From the NCBI RefSeq assembly GCF_021341665.1, contig NZ_JAJTTH010000007.1:1-64000 (forward strand): a DNA stretch of 64,000 bases, written 5' to 3'. Positions 38,943-47,830 of the stretch are shown here, in pieces (position 1 is the first letter of the stretch; every line of letters starts with the position of its first letter). Under the pieces are notes generated by a model. The model saw nothing but the letters and a program-made list of their open reading frames with translations. It did not search any database and was not told the origin of the DNA. The position numbers and the translations under genes were made by a program. The DNA comes from Pseudomonas sp. Au-Pse12. GTDB taxonomy: Bacteria; Pseudomonadota; Gammaproteobacteria; Pseudomonadales; Pseudomonadaceae.

Positions 38943-40724
38943 ATGACTACAGGCAGTGTTCTGTACATCCCGCCTTATAAGGCTGACGACCAGGATGTGG
39001 TCGTCGAACTCAATAACCGTTTTGGCCCCGAGGCGTTCACCGCCCAAGCCACCCGCACCGGCATGCCGGTGCTGTGGGTTACCCGCTCCAAACTCGTTGA
39101 AGTCCTGACTTTCCTGCGCAACCTGCCCAAGCCGTACGTCATGCTCTATGACCTGCATGGCGTGGACGAACGCCTGCGCACCAAGCGCCAGGGCCTGCCA
39201 GGTGCCGACTTCAGCGTGTTCTACCACTTGCTGTCGATCGAACGTAACAGCGACGTGATGATCAAGGTGGCCCTCAGCGAAGGCGACCTCAGCCTGCCCA
39301 CCGTGACGGGCATCTGGCCCAACGCCAACTGGTACGAGCGTGAAGTCTGGGACATGTTCGGCATCGACTTTGCCGGCCACCCTCACCTCTCGCGGATCAT
39401 GATGCCGCCGACCTGGGAAGGTCACCCGCTGCGCAAGGACTTCCCAGCCCGTGCCACCGAGTTCGATCCGTTCAGCCTGAACCTGGCCAAGCAGCAGCTG
39501 GAAGAGGAAGCCGCGCGCTTCCGTCCGGAAGACTGGGGCATGAAGCGTTCCGGCGCCAACGAGGACTACATGTTCCTCAACCTGGGCCCGAACCACCCTT
39601 CGGCCCACGGTGCCTTCCGTATCATCCTGCAGCTGGACGGCGAAGAGATCGTCGACTGCGTACCGGACATCGGCTACCACCACCGCGGTGCCGAGAAGAT
39701 GGCCGAGCGTCAGTCCTGGCACAGTTTCATCCCCTACACCGACCGTATCGACTACCTGGGCGGGGTGATGAACAACCTGCCTTACGTGCTGTCGGTCGAG
39801 AAGCTGGCCGGCATCAAGGTGCCAGAGAAGGTCGACGTCATCCGCATCATGATGGCCGAGTTCTTCCGCATCACCAGCCACCTGCTGTTCCTGGGCACCT
39901 ACATCCAGGACGTTGGCGCCATGACCCCGGTGTTCTTCACCTTCACCGACCGTCAGCGCGCCTACACCGTGATCGAAGCCATCACCGGTTTCCGCCTACA
40001 CCCGGCCTGGTACCGCATCGGCGGCGTCGCCCACGATCTGCCCCGCGGCTGGGAAAAGCTGGTCAAGGACTTCGTCGAATGGCTGCCCAAGCGCCTCGAC
40101 GAATACACCAAGGCTGCCTTGCAGAACAGCATCCTCAAGGGCCGGACCATCGGTGTCGCCGCCTACAACACCAAGGAAGCCCTGGAATGGGGCGTCACCG
40201 GTGCCGGCTTGCGTTCCACCGGTTGCGATTTCGACCTGCGTAAAGCGCGCCCCTACTCCGGCTACGAGAACTTCGAATTCGAAGTCCCGCTGGCCGCCAA
40301 CGGCGACGCCTATGACCGCTGCATGGTTCGCGTCGAGGAGATGCGCCAGAGCATCAAGATCATCGACCAGTGCCTGCGCAACATGCCGGAAGGCCCGTAC
40401 AAGGCGGATCACCCGCTGACCACGCCGCCGCCGAAAGAGCGCACCCTGCAGCACATCGAAACCTTGATCACGCACTTCCTGCAAGTTTCGTGGGGCCCGG
40501 TCATGCCGGCCAACGAATCCTTCCAGATGATCGAAGCGACCAAGGGCATCAACAGTTATTACCTGACGAGCGATGGCGGCACCATGAGCTACCGCACCCG
40601 GATCCGTACCCCAAGCTTCGCCCACCTGCAGCAGATCCCTTCGGTGATCCGCGGCAGCATGGTCGCGGACTTGATCGCGTACCTGGGTAGTATCGACTTC
40701 GTTATGGCCGACGTGGACCGCTAA
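38943..40724 (+). CDS. nuoCD: NADH-quinone oxidoreductase fused subunit C/D
   Basis: A 593-residue fusion. The NuoC part (about 1-180) has WYEREVWDMFGIDFAGHP; the NuoD part (from about 200) has NLGPNHPSAHGAFRI, DIGYHHRGAEKMAE, and the quinone-site YLTSDGGTMSYRTRIRTPSFAHL (parts). The fusion is typical of enteric and Pseudomonas complex I. NuoD lines the quinone cavity with NuoB. It ends 2 bp before nuoE. Confidence 0.97.
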   Translation: MTTGSVLYIPPYKADDQDVVVELNNRFGPEAFTAQATRTGMPVLWVTRSKLVEVLTFLRNLPKPYVMLYDLHGVDERLRTKRQGLPGADFSVFYHLLSIERNSDVMIKVALSEGDLSLPTVTGIWPNANWYEREVWDMFGIDFAGHPHLSRIMMPPTWEGHPLRKDFPARATEFDPFSLNLAKQQLEEEAARFRPEDWGMKRSGANEDYMFLNLGPNHPSAHGAFRIILQLDGEEIVDCVPDIGYHHRGAEKMAERQSWHSFIPYTDRIDYLGGVMNNLPYVLSVEKLAGIKVPEKVDVIRIMMAEFFRITSHLLFLGTYIQDVGAMTPVFFTFTDRQRAYTVIEAITGFRLHPAWYRIGGVAHDLPRGWEKLVKDFVEWLPKRLDEYTKAALQNSILKGRTIGVAAYNTKEALEWGVTGAGLRSTGCDFDLRKARPYSGYENFEFEVPLAANGDAYDRCMVRVEEMRQSIKIIDQCLRNMPEGPYKADHPLTTPPPKERTLQHIETLITHFLQVSWGPVMPANESFQMIEATKGINSYYLTSDGGTMSYRTRIRTPSFAHLQQIPSVIRGSMVADLIAYLGSIDFVMADVDR

Positions 40725-40726
40725 GC

Positions 40727-41224
40727 ATGAACAGCACGCTTATCCAGACAGACCGTTTCGCCCTGAGCGAAACCGAGCGCTCGGCCATCGAGCACGAGAT
40801 GCATCACTACGAAGACCCGCGCGCGGCGTCGATCGAAGCCCTAAAGATCGTCCAGAAGGAACGTGGCTGGGTGCCTGACGGCGCGGTCTACGCCATCGGC
40901 GAAATCCTCGGCATCCCCGCCAGCGACGTTGAAGGCGTGGCAACGTTCTACAGCCAGATCTTCCGCCAGCCAGTGGGGCGCCACATCATTCGCGTCTGCG
41001 ACAGCATGGTCTGCTACATCGGCGGCCACGAGTCCGTGGTCAGCCAGATCCAGAGCGAGCTGGGCATTGGCCTCGGCCAGACCACCGCCGACGGCCGCTT
41101 CACCCTGCTGCCGGTGTGCTGCCTGGGCAACTGCGACAAGGCCCCGGCGCTGATGATCGACGACGACACTTTCGGCGACGTACAGCCTGCTGGCGTGGCC
41201 AAACTGTTGGAGGGCTACGTATGA
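40727..41224 (+). CDS. nuoE: NADH-quinone oxidoreductase subunit E
   Basis: A 165-residue thioredoxin-like [2Fe-2S] subunit (cluster N1a) of the NADH dehydrogenase module. Ligands are Cys-x4-Cys in RVCDSMVCYIGG and Cys-x3-Cys in CCLGNCDKAP. The N-terminal helical region GVATFYSQIF precedes them. Its stop overlaps the nuoF start. Confidence 0.96.
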   Translation: MNSTLIQTDRFALSETERSAIEHEMHHYEDPRAASIEALKIVQKERGWVPDGAVYAIGEILGIPASDVEGVATFYSQIFRQPVGRHIIRVCDSMVCYIGGHESVVSQIQSELGIGLGQTTADGRFTLLPVCCLGNCDKAPALMIDDDTFGDVQPAGVAKLLEGYV

Positions 41225-42576
41225 CCCTGACCTCTTTCGGCCCTGCGAACCGCATTGCGCGCACCGCAGAAACCCACCCCCTGACCTGGCGCTTGCGCGA
41301 CGACGGCGAGCCGGTATGGCTCGACGAGTACCAGGCCAAGAATGGCTATGCGGCAGCTCGCAAGGCCTTCGCCGACCTGTCTCAGGACGATATCGTCCAG
41401 ACCGTGAAGGATGCCGGCCTCAAGGGTCGCGGCGGTGCGGGCTTCCCCACCGGCGTGAAGTGGGGCCTGATGCCCAAAGACGAATCCATGAACATCCGCT
41501 ACCTGCTGTGCAACGCGGACGAAATGGAACCCAACACCTGGAAAGACCGCATGCTGATGGAGCAACTGCCCCATCTGCTGATCGAAGGCATGCTGATCAG
41601 TGCCCGCGCACTGAAGACCTACCGTGGCTACATCTTCCTGCGCGGCGAATACACCACCGCCGCCAAGCACCTGCGGCGCGCGGTGGAAGAAGCCAAGGCT
41701 GCTGGCCTTTTGGGCAAGAACATCCTGGGCAGCGGTTTCGATTTCGAGCTGTTCGTGCACACCGGTGCCGGACGCTACATCTGCGGTGAAGAAACCGCAC
41801 TGATCAACTCCCTGGAAGGCCGTCGTGCCAACCCACGTTCCAAGCCGCCCTTCCCTGCCGCCGTAGGCGTGTGGGGCAAGCCGACTTGCGTGAACAACGT
41901 CGAGACCCTGTGCAACGTGCCGGCGATCATCGGCGACGGCGTGGAGTGGTACAAATCCCTGGCCCGCGAAGGCAGTGAAGACCACGGCACCAAGCTGATG
42001 GGCTTCTCCGGCAAAGTGAAGAACCCTGGCCTGTGGGAGCTGCCCTTCGGCGTGACCGCGCGCGAGCTGTTCGAGGACTACGCCGGCGGCATGCGCGATG
42101 GCTACAAGCTCAAGTGCTGGCAGCCCGGCGGCGCCGGTACCGGCTTCCTACTGCCGGAACACCTGGACGCGCAAATGTATGCCGGCGGCATCGCCAAAGT
42201 GGGCACCCGCATGGGTACCGGCCTGGCCATGGCGGTGGACGACAGCATCAACATGGTGTCGCTGCTGCGCAACATGGAGCAGTTCTTCGCCCGTGAATCC
42301 TGTGGCTTCTGCACCCCGTGCCGCGACGGCCTGCCATGGAGCGTCAAGCTGTTGATGGCCCTGGAAAAAGGCCAGGGCCAGCAAGGCGACATCGAGACCC
42401 TGCTGGGTCTGGTGGGTTTCCTTGGCCCAGGCAAGACCTTCTGTGCTCACGCACCGGGTGCCGTGGAGCCTTTGGGCAGTGCCATCAAGTATTTCCGTCC
42501 AGAGTTCGAAGCCGGCATCGCGCCCACCAGCGCCGCCGTCCCGCCTCTGGCCCGACCGATCGTAGTCGGCGCGTAA
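41221..42576 (+). CDS. nuoF: NADH-quinone oxidoreductase subunit F
   Basis: A 451-residue NADH- and FMN-binding subunit. The FMN/NADH glycine-rich loop is in GLKGRGGAGFPTGVKWG, and cluster N3 uses Cys-x2-Cys-x2-Cys in ESCGFCTPCRDG plus a distal Cys in KTFCAHAPG. GEETALINSLEGRRANPR is a further signature. ATG 41221 (MTLTSF) overlaps the nuoE stop; the long upstream frame is an artefact. A 137-bp gap, the largest in the operon, follows. Confidence 0.97.
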   Translation: MTLTSFGPANRIARTAETHPLTWRLRDDGEPVWLDEYQAKNGYAAARKAFADLSQDDIVQTVKDAGLKGRGGAGFPTGVKWGLMPKDESMNIRYLLCNADEMEPNTWKDRMLMEQLPHLLIEGMLISARALKTYRGYIFLRGEYTTAAKHLRRAVEEAKAAGLLGKNILGSGFDFELFVHTGAGRYICGEETALINSLEGRRANPRSKPPFPAAVGVWGKPTCVNNVETLCNVPAIIGDGVEWYKSLAREGSEDHGTKLMGFSGKVKNPGLWELPFGVTARELFEDYAGGMRDGYKLKCWQPGGAGTGFLLPEHLDAQMYAGGIAKVGTRMGTGLAMAVDDSINMVSLLRNMEQFFARESCGFCTPCRDGLPWSVKLLMALEKGQGQQGDIETLLGLVGFLGPGKTFCAHAPGAVEPLGSAIKYFRPEFEAGIAPTSAAVPPLARPIVVGA

Positions 42577-42585
42577 CGCTTAAAT

Positions 42586-42654
42586 GAGGGCGCAGGGTCC
42601 GTGCCCTGCGCTCGACGTGCGATGACGCCGTGAACGGCTGTGTTGATTCGCACG
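42586..42654 (+). other. Two hairpins in the nuoF-nuoG gap
   Basis: GCGCAGGG (42590-42597) pairs with CCCTGCGC (42604-42611) over a 6-base loop. CGTGCGA (42616-42622) pairs with TCGCACG (42648-42654), enclosing a smaller GCCGT-GA-ACGGC stem. Neither is followed by a T-tract, so they look like RNA processing or stability elements rather than terminators. Confidence 0.6.
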
Positions 42655-42713
42655 CATAACAAGATTCCATTAGCCACGCCCGCTGACACCGGGCCAACGA
42701 AGAACTTTGAACC

Positions 42714-45428
42714 ATGGCCACTATCCACGTAGACGGCAAAGCGCTCGAAGTCGATGGGGCGGACAACCTGTTACAGGCTTGTCTGTCACTAGGCCTCGAC
42801 ATTCCTTATTTCTGCTGGCACCCCGCTCTCGGTAGCGTCGGTGCCTGTCGCCAATGCGCGGTCAAGCAATACACCGACGAGAACGACACCCGTGGTCGTA
42901 TCGTCATGTCCTGCATGACCCCGGCCACCGACAACACCTGGATCTCCATCGACGATGAAGAATCCAAGGCGTTCCGCGCCAGTGTGGTCGAATGGCTGAT
43001 GACCAACCACCCGCACGACTGCCCGGTGTGCGAGGAAGGCGGCCACTGCCACCTGCAAGACATGACGGTGATGACCGGCCACAACGAGCGCCGTTATCGC
43101 TTCACCAAGCGCACCCACCAGAACCAGGACCTCGGCCCGTTCATTTCCCACGAGATGAACCGCTGCATCGCCTGCTACCGCTGCGTACGCTTCTACAAGG
43201 ACTACGCCGGCGGCACCGACCTGGGTGTCTACGGCGCCCACGACAACGTGTACTTCGGTCGCGTTGAAGACGGCACCCTGGAAAGCGAGTTCTCCGGCAA
43301 CCTCACCGAGGTCTGCCCGACCGGTGTGTTCACCGACAAGACTCACTCCGAACGCTACAACCGCAAGTGGGACATGCAGTTCTCGCCGAGCATCTGCCAT
43401 GGCTGCTCCAGCGGCTGCAACATCTCCCCGGGCGAGCGCTACGGCGAACTGCGCCGCATCGAGAACCGCTTCAACGGCTCGGTAAACCAGTACTTCCTCT
43501 GCGACCGTGGCCGCTTCGGTTATGGCTACGTCAACCGCAAGGACCGTCCACGCCAGCCACGCCTGGCCGATGGCACCCAGCTGACCCTGGACCAGGCCCT
43601 GGACCAGGCCGCCGACCTGCTGCGCGGTCGCAACATCGTGGGTATCGGCTCGCCTCGCGCCAGCCTGGAAAGCAACTACGCGTTGCGTGAGCTGGTAGGT
43701 GCCGAGCACTTCTACTCCGGTATCGAAGCGTCCGAGCTGGAGCGTATCCACCTGGTTCTGCAGGTGCTGAACGACAGCCCGCTGCCCGTTCCGAACATGC
43801 GCGAGATCGAAGACCACGATGCGATCTTCGTCCTTGGCGAAGACCTGACCCAGACCGCTGCCCGCATGGCCCTGGCCCTGCGCCAGTCGGTCAAGGGCAA
43901 GGCCGAGGAAATGGCCGATGCCATGCGCGTCCAGCCTTGGCTCGACGCCGCGGTGAAGAACATCGGCCAGCACGCGCTGAACCCGTTGTTCATCGCCAGC
44001 CTCGCTGAAACCAAGCTCGACGACGTGGCCGAGGAGTGTGTACACGCCGCTCCCGACGACCTGGCGCGCATCGGTTTCGCCGTGGCCCACGCCATCGACG
44101 CCAGCGCCCCTGCGGTGGAAGGCCTGGACAACGAAGCCCTGGAACTGGCCAAGCGCATTGCCGACGCCCTGCTGGCGGCCAAGCGCCCACTGATCATTTC
44201 CGGCACTTCGCTGGGTTCCAAGGCGCTGATCGAAGCAGCAGCCAACATCGCCAAGGCGTTGAAGCTGCGCGACAAAGCCGGCTCCATCAGCCTGATCGTT
44301 CCAGAAGCCAACAGCCTCGGCCTGGCCATGCTCGGCGGCGAATCCCTGGACGCTGCCCTGCAAGCGGTAGTCGACGGAAAAGCCGACGCCATCGTGGTGC
44401 TGGAAAACGACCTGTACACCCGCACCGACGCAGCCAAGGTGGACGCGGCGCTGAATGCAGCCAAGGTGGTGATCGTGGCCGATCATCAACAAACCGCCAC
44501 CGTCGAGCGCGCGCACCTGGTGCTGTCGGCGGCCAGCTTCGCCGAAGGCGACGGCACCCTGGTCAGCCAGGAAGGTCGTGCCCAGCGCTTCTTCCAGGTC
44601 TTCGACCCGACCTACCTGGACGCCAGCATCATGGTCCACGAAGGTTGGCGCTGGCTGCATGCCCTGCGCAGTACCCTGCTGAACAAGCCAGTGGACTGGA
44701 CCCAGCTGGACCACGTGACCGCCGCCTGCGCCGCGAGCACCCCGCAACTGGCCAGCATCGTCGATGCCGCACCTTCCGCAGCATTCCGCATCAAAGGCCT
44801 GAAACTGGCCCGCGAACCGCTGCGCTACAGCGGCCGTACCGCCATGCGCGCCAACCAGAGCGTGCACGAACCGCGTACCTCGCAAGACCCGGATACCGCC
44901 TTCGCCTACTCCATGGAAGGTTACTCGGGCTCCGCCGAACCGCGCTCGCAAGTGCCATTCGCCTGGTCTCCGGGCTGGAACTCGCCGCAAGCCTGGAACA
45001 AGTTCCAGGACGAAGTCGGCGGCCACCTGCGTGCCGGTGACCCGGGTACACGCCTGATCGAAAGCCAGGGCGACCGCCTCAACTGGTTCGCCAGCGTACC
45101 GCGGGCCTTCTCTCCGGCTCAGGGCACCTGGCAAGCGGTGCCGTTCTACCACCTGTTCGGCAGCGAAGAGAACTCTTCGAAAGCCGCTCCGGTGCAGGAA
45201 CGCATTCCGGCTGCCTACGTGGCCCTGGCCAAGTCCGAAGCCGATCGCCTGGGCGTCAACGACGGAGCCCTGCTCGCCGTGAACGTAGCCGGCCAGACCC
45301 TGCGTCTGCCACTGCGCATCAACGAAGAACTGGGCGCTGGCCTGGTGGGCCTGCCTGCCGGTCTGGCGGGCATTCCGCCGGCAATCTTTGGCAAATCCGT
45401 TGACGGTCTGCAGGAGGCGGCGCAATGA
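42714..45428 (+). CDS. nuoG: NADH-quinone oxidoreductase subunit G
   Basis: The 904-residue largest peripheral subunit. N-terminal [2Fe-2S] N1b ligands are in the CWHPALGSVGACRQC region; the His-ligated N5 cluster is in HPHDCPVCEEGGHC; N4 ligands are in CIACYRCVR and VCPTGVF. The extra N7 cluster motif Cys-x2-Cys-x3-Cys-x27-Cys is complete (CHGCSSGCN to FLCDRG). A molybdopterin-oxidoreductase-like domain fills the rest. It overlaps nuoH by four bases. Confidence 0.97.
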   Translation: MATIHVDGKALEVDGADNLLQACLSLGLDIPYFCWHPALGSVGACRQCAVKQYTDENDTRGRIVMSCMTPATDNTWISIDDEESKAFRASVVEWLMTNHPHDCPVCEEGGHCHLQDMTVMTGHNERRYRFTKRTHQNQDLGPFISHEMNRCIACYRCVRFYKDYAGGTDLGVYGAHDNVYFGRVEDGTLESEFSGNLTEVCPTGVFTDKTHSERYNRKWDMQFSPSICHGCSSGCNISPGERYGELRRIENRFNGSVNQYFLCDRGRFGYGYVNRKDRPRQPRLADGTQLTLDQALDQAADLLRGRNIVGIGSPRASLESNYALRELVGAEHFYSGIEASELERIHLVLQVLNDSPLPVPNMREIEDHDAIFVLGEDLTQTAARMALALRQSVKGKAEEMADAMRVQPWLDAAVKNIGQHALNPLFIASLAETKLDDVAEECVHAAPDDLARIGFAVAHAIDASAPAVEGLDNEALELAKRIADALLAAKRPLIISGTSLGSKALIEAAANIAKALKLRDKAGSISLIVPEANSLGLAMLGGESLDAALQAVVDGKADAIVVLENDLYTRTDAAKVDAALNAAKVVIVADHQQTATVERAHLVLSAASFAEGDGTLVSQEGRAQRFFQVFDPTYLDASIMVHEGWRWLHALRSTLLNKPVDWTQLDHVTAACAASTPQLASIVDAAPSAAFRIKGLKLAREPLRYSGRTAMRANQSVHEPRTSQDPDTAFAYSMEGYSGSAEPRSQVPFAWSPGWNSPQAWNKFQDEVGGHLRAGDPGTRLIESQGDRLNWFASVPRAFSPAQGTWQAVPFYHLFGSEENSSKAAPVQERIPAAYVALAKSEADRLGVNDGALLAVNVAGQTLRLPLRINEELGAGLVGLPAGLAGIPPAIFGKSVDGLQEAAQ

Positions 45429-46432
45429 GTTGGTTTACCCCTGAAGTGATCGACGTGATCCTGACGGTCGTCAAGGCCATCGTGATCCTGCTGGCCGTGG
45501 TGGTCGCCGGTGCGCTGCTGAGCTTCGTCGAACGTCGCCTGCTGGGCTGGTGGCAGGACCGTTACGGTCCGAACCGCGTTGGCCCGTTCGGCATGTTCCA
45601 GATCGCCGCCGACATGCTGAAGATGTTCTTCAAGGAAGACTGGACGCCACCGTTTGCCGACAAGGTGATCTTCACCCTGGCACCGGTGGTCGCCATGTCC
45701 GCCCTGCTGATCGCCTTCGCGATCATCCCGATCACCCCGACCTGGGGCGTCGCGGACCTGAACATCGGCCTGCTGTTCTTCTTCGCCATGGCCGGCCTGT
45801 CGGTCTACGCGGTGCTGTTCGCCGGCTGGTCGAGTAACAACAAGTTCGCCCTGCTGGGCAGCTTGCGGGCCTCGGCGCAGACCGTGTCCTACGAAGTGTT
45901 CATGGGCCTGGCGCTGATGGGCATCGTGGCTCAGGTTGGTTCGTTCAACATGCGCGACATCGTCGAGTACCAGGCGCAGAACCTGTGGTTCATCATTCCG
46001 CAGTTCTTCGGCTTCTGTACCTTCTTCATCGCTGGCGTGGCCGTGACTCACCGTCACCCGTTCGACCAGCCGGAAGCGGAACAGGAACTGGCCGACGGTT
46101 ACCACATTGAATACGCCGGCATGAAATGGGGCATGTTCTTCGTTGGCGAGTACATCGGCATCATCTTGATCTCGGCACTGCTGGTCACCCTGTTCTTCGG
46201 TGGCTGGCACGGTCCGTTCGGCATCCTGCCGCAACTGTCCTTCGTCTGGTTCGCCCTGAAGACCGCGTTCTTCATCATGCTGTTCATCCTGCTGCGCGCC
46301 TCTATCCCGCGCCCGCGCTATGACCAGGTGATGGACTTCAGCTGGAAATTCTGCCTGCCGCTGACCCTGATCAATTTGCTGGTGACCGCTGCGGTTGTGT
46401 TGTTGAACACGCCTGCGGGCGCGGTTCAGTGA
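45425..46432 (+). CDS. nuoH: NADH-quinone oxidoreductase subunit H
   Basis: A 335-residue membrane subunit with about eight helices at the interface with the quinone site. Signatures are FVERRLLGWWQDRYGPNRVGPFG (in parts), FALLGSLRASAQTVSYEV and HRHPFDQPEAEQEL. Translationally coupled to nuoG through ATGA and 11 bp ahead of nuoI. Confidence 0.97.
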   Translation: MSWFTPEVIDVILTVVKAIVILLAVVVAGALLSFVERRLLGWWQDRYGPNRVGPFGMFQIAADMLKMFFKEDWTPPFADKVIFTLAPVVAMSALLIAFAIIPITPTWGVADLNIGLLFFFAMAGLSVYAVLFAGWSSNNKFALLGSLRASAQTVSYEVFMGLALMGIVAQVGSFNMRDIVEYQAQNLWFIIPQFFGFCTFFIAGVAVTHRHPFDQPEAEQELADGYHIEYAGMKWGMFFVGEYIGIILISALLVTLFFGGWHGPFGILPQLSFVWFALKTAFFIMLFILLRASIPRPRYDQVMDFSWKFCLPLTLINLLVTAAVVLLNTPAGAVQ

Positions 46433-46443
46433 GGATTTGACCC

Positions 46444-46992
46444 ATGTTCAAATATATTGGCGACATCGTTAAGGGTACTGGTACCCAGTTGCGCAGCCTG
46501 GTCATGGTCTTCGGCCATGGCTTTCGCAAGCGCGACACCCTGCAATACCCCGAAGAGCCGGTGTACCTGCCGCCACGCTACCGTGGCCGTATCGTCCTGA
46601 CTCGCGACCCCGACGGCGAAGAACGTTGCGTTGCCTGCAACCTGTGCGCCGTGGCCTGCCCGGTGGGTTGCATCTCGCTGCAGAAAGCTGAAACGGAAGA
46701 CGGTCGCTGGTACCCGGAGTTCTTCCGCATCAACTTCTCGCGCTGCATTTTCTGCGGCCTCTGCGAGGAAGCCTGCCCGACCACCGCGATCCAGCTGACA
46801 CCGGATTTCGAGATGGCCGAGTTCAAACGTCAGGACCTGGTTTACGAGAAAGAAGATCTCTTGATCTCCGGTCCCGGAAAGAACCCTGACTACAACTTCT
46901 ATCGTGTTGCAGGTATGGCCATTGCCGGTAAGCCAAAAGGCTCCGCGCAGAACGAAGCCGAGCCGATCAACGTGAAGAGCTTGCTGCCTTAA
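46444..46992 (+). CDS. nuoI: NADH-quinone oxidoreductase subunit I
   Basis: A 182-residue ferredoxin-type subunit with two [4Fe-4S] clusters (N6a, N6b). The two motifs are CVACNLCAVACPVGC and CIFCGLCEEACPTTA. An amphipathic N-terminal helix anchors it at the membrane junction. It links clusters in NuoG to N2 in NuoB. Confidence 0.97.
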   Translation: MFKYIGDIVKGTGTQLRSLVMVFGHGFRKRDTLQYPEEPVYLPPRYRGRIVLTRDPDGEERCVACNLCAVACPVGCISLQKAETEDGRWYPEFFRINFSRCIFCGLCEEACPTTAIQLTPDFEMAEFKRQDLVYEKEDLLISGPGKNPDYNFYRVAGMAIAGKPKGSAQNEAEPINVKSLLP

Positions 46993-47001
46993 GGAAGAAC
47001 G

Positions 47002-47502
47002 ATGGAATTCGCTTTCTATTTCGCATCAGGTGTTGCCGTTGTTTCCACGCTGCGCGTGGTCACCAACACCAACCCTGTGCACGCCCTGCTCTACCTGATC
47101 ATTTCGTTGATCGCCGTGGCCATGACCTTCTTCAGCCTCGGCGCGCCGTTTGCCGGCGCCCTGGAAGTGATCGCCTACGCCGGCGCCATCATGGTGCTGT
47201 TCGTGTTCGTGGTGATGATGCTGAACCTCGGCCCGGCCGCGGCTCAGCAAGAGCGCATCTGGCTCACGCCCGGCATCTGGATCGGCCCGGTGATTCTTGC
47301 CGCGCTGCTGCTGGCTGAACTGCTGTACGTACTGTTCAGCCACCAGAGCGGTGCCGGCATCGGTCAAACCACCGTCGGCGCCAAGGCCGTGGGCATCAGC
47401 CTGTTCGGCCCTTACCTGCTGGTGGTCGAACTCGCCTCGATGCTGCTGCTCGCCGCAGCCGTCACGGCGTTCCACTTGGGCCGCAACGAGGCGAAGGAGT
47501 AA
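47002..47502 (+). CDS. nuoJ: NADH-quinone oxidoreductase subunit J
   Basis: A 166-residue membrane subunit with five helices. Residues [26 protein letters not shown] (in parts) and the helix-3 segment [20 protein letters not shown], with its conserved Tyr-Ala-Gly, identify it. The 4-bp gap to nuoK contains the nuoK upstream region; AAGGAG lies at the nuoJ end. Confidence 0.95.
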
Positions 47503-47506
47503 TACG

Positions 47507-47830
47507 ATGCCTACTATCTCTCTCGGTACTATCCCAATGGAACATGGCCTGGCGGTTGCCGGCATCCTGTTCTGCCTCGGCCTGGTCGGCCTGATGGTCC
47601 GCCGTAACATCCTCTTCGTGTTGATGAGCCTGGAAGTGATGATGAACGCCTCGGCATTGGCCTTCATCGTTGCGGGCGCCCGTTGGGCGCAGCCGGATGG
47701 ACAAGTGATGTTCATCCTGGTGATCAGCCTGGCAGCCGCCGAGGCCAGTATTGGCCTGGCGATCCTGCTGCAGCTGTACCGCCGCTTCCACACTCTCGAT
47801 ATCGATGCAGCCAGCGAGATGCGCGGATGA
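47507..47830 (+). CDS. nuoK: NADH-quinone oxidoreductase subunit K
   Basis: A 107-residue three-helix subunit related to MrpC. The two conserved glutamates of proton transfer are in [10 protein letters not shown] and [15 protein letters not shown] 47507 has AAGGAG 7 bases upstream; the open frame extending back into nuoJ is not used. Its stop overlaps the nuoL start. Confidence 0.95.

Noticed and set aside
42789..45425. 878-codon open frame opposite nuoG
   Set aside because: Same GC-bias artefact; nuoG has all its Fe-S motifs on the plus strand.
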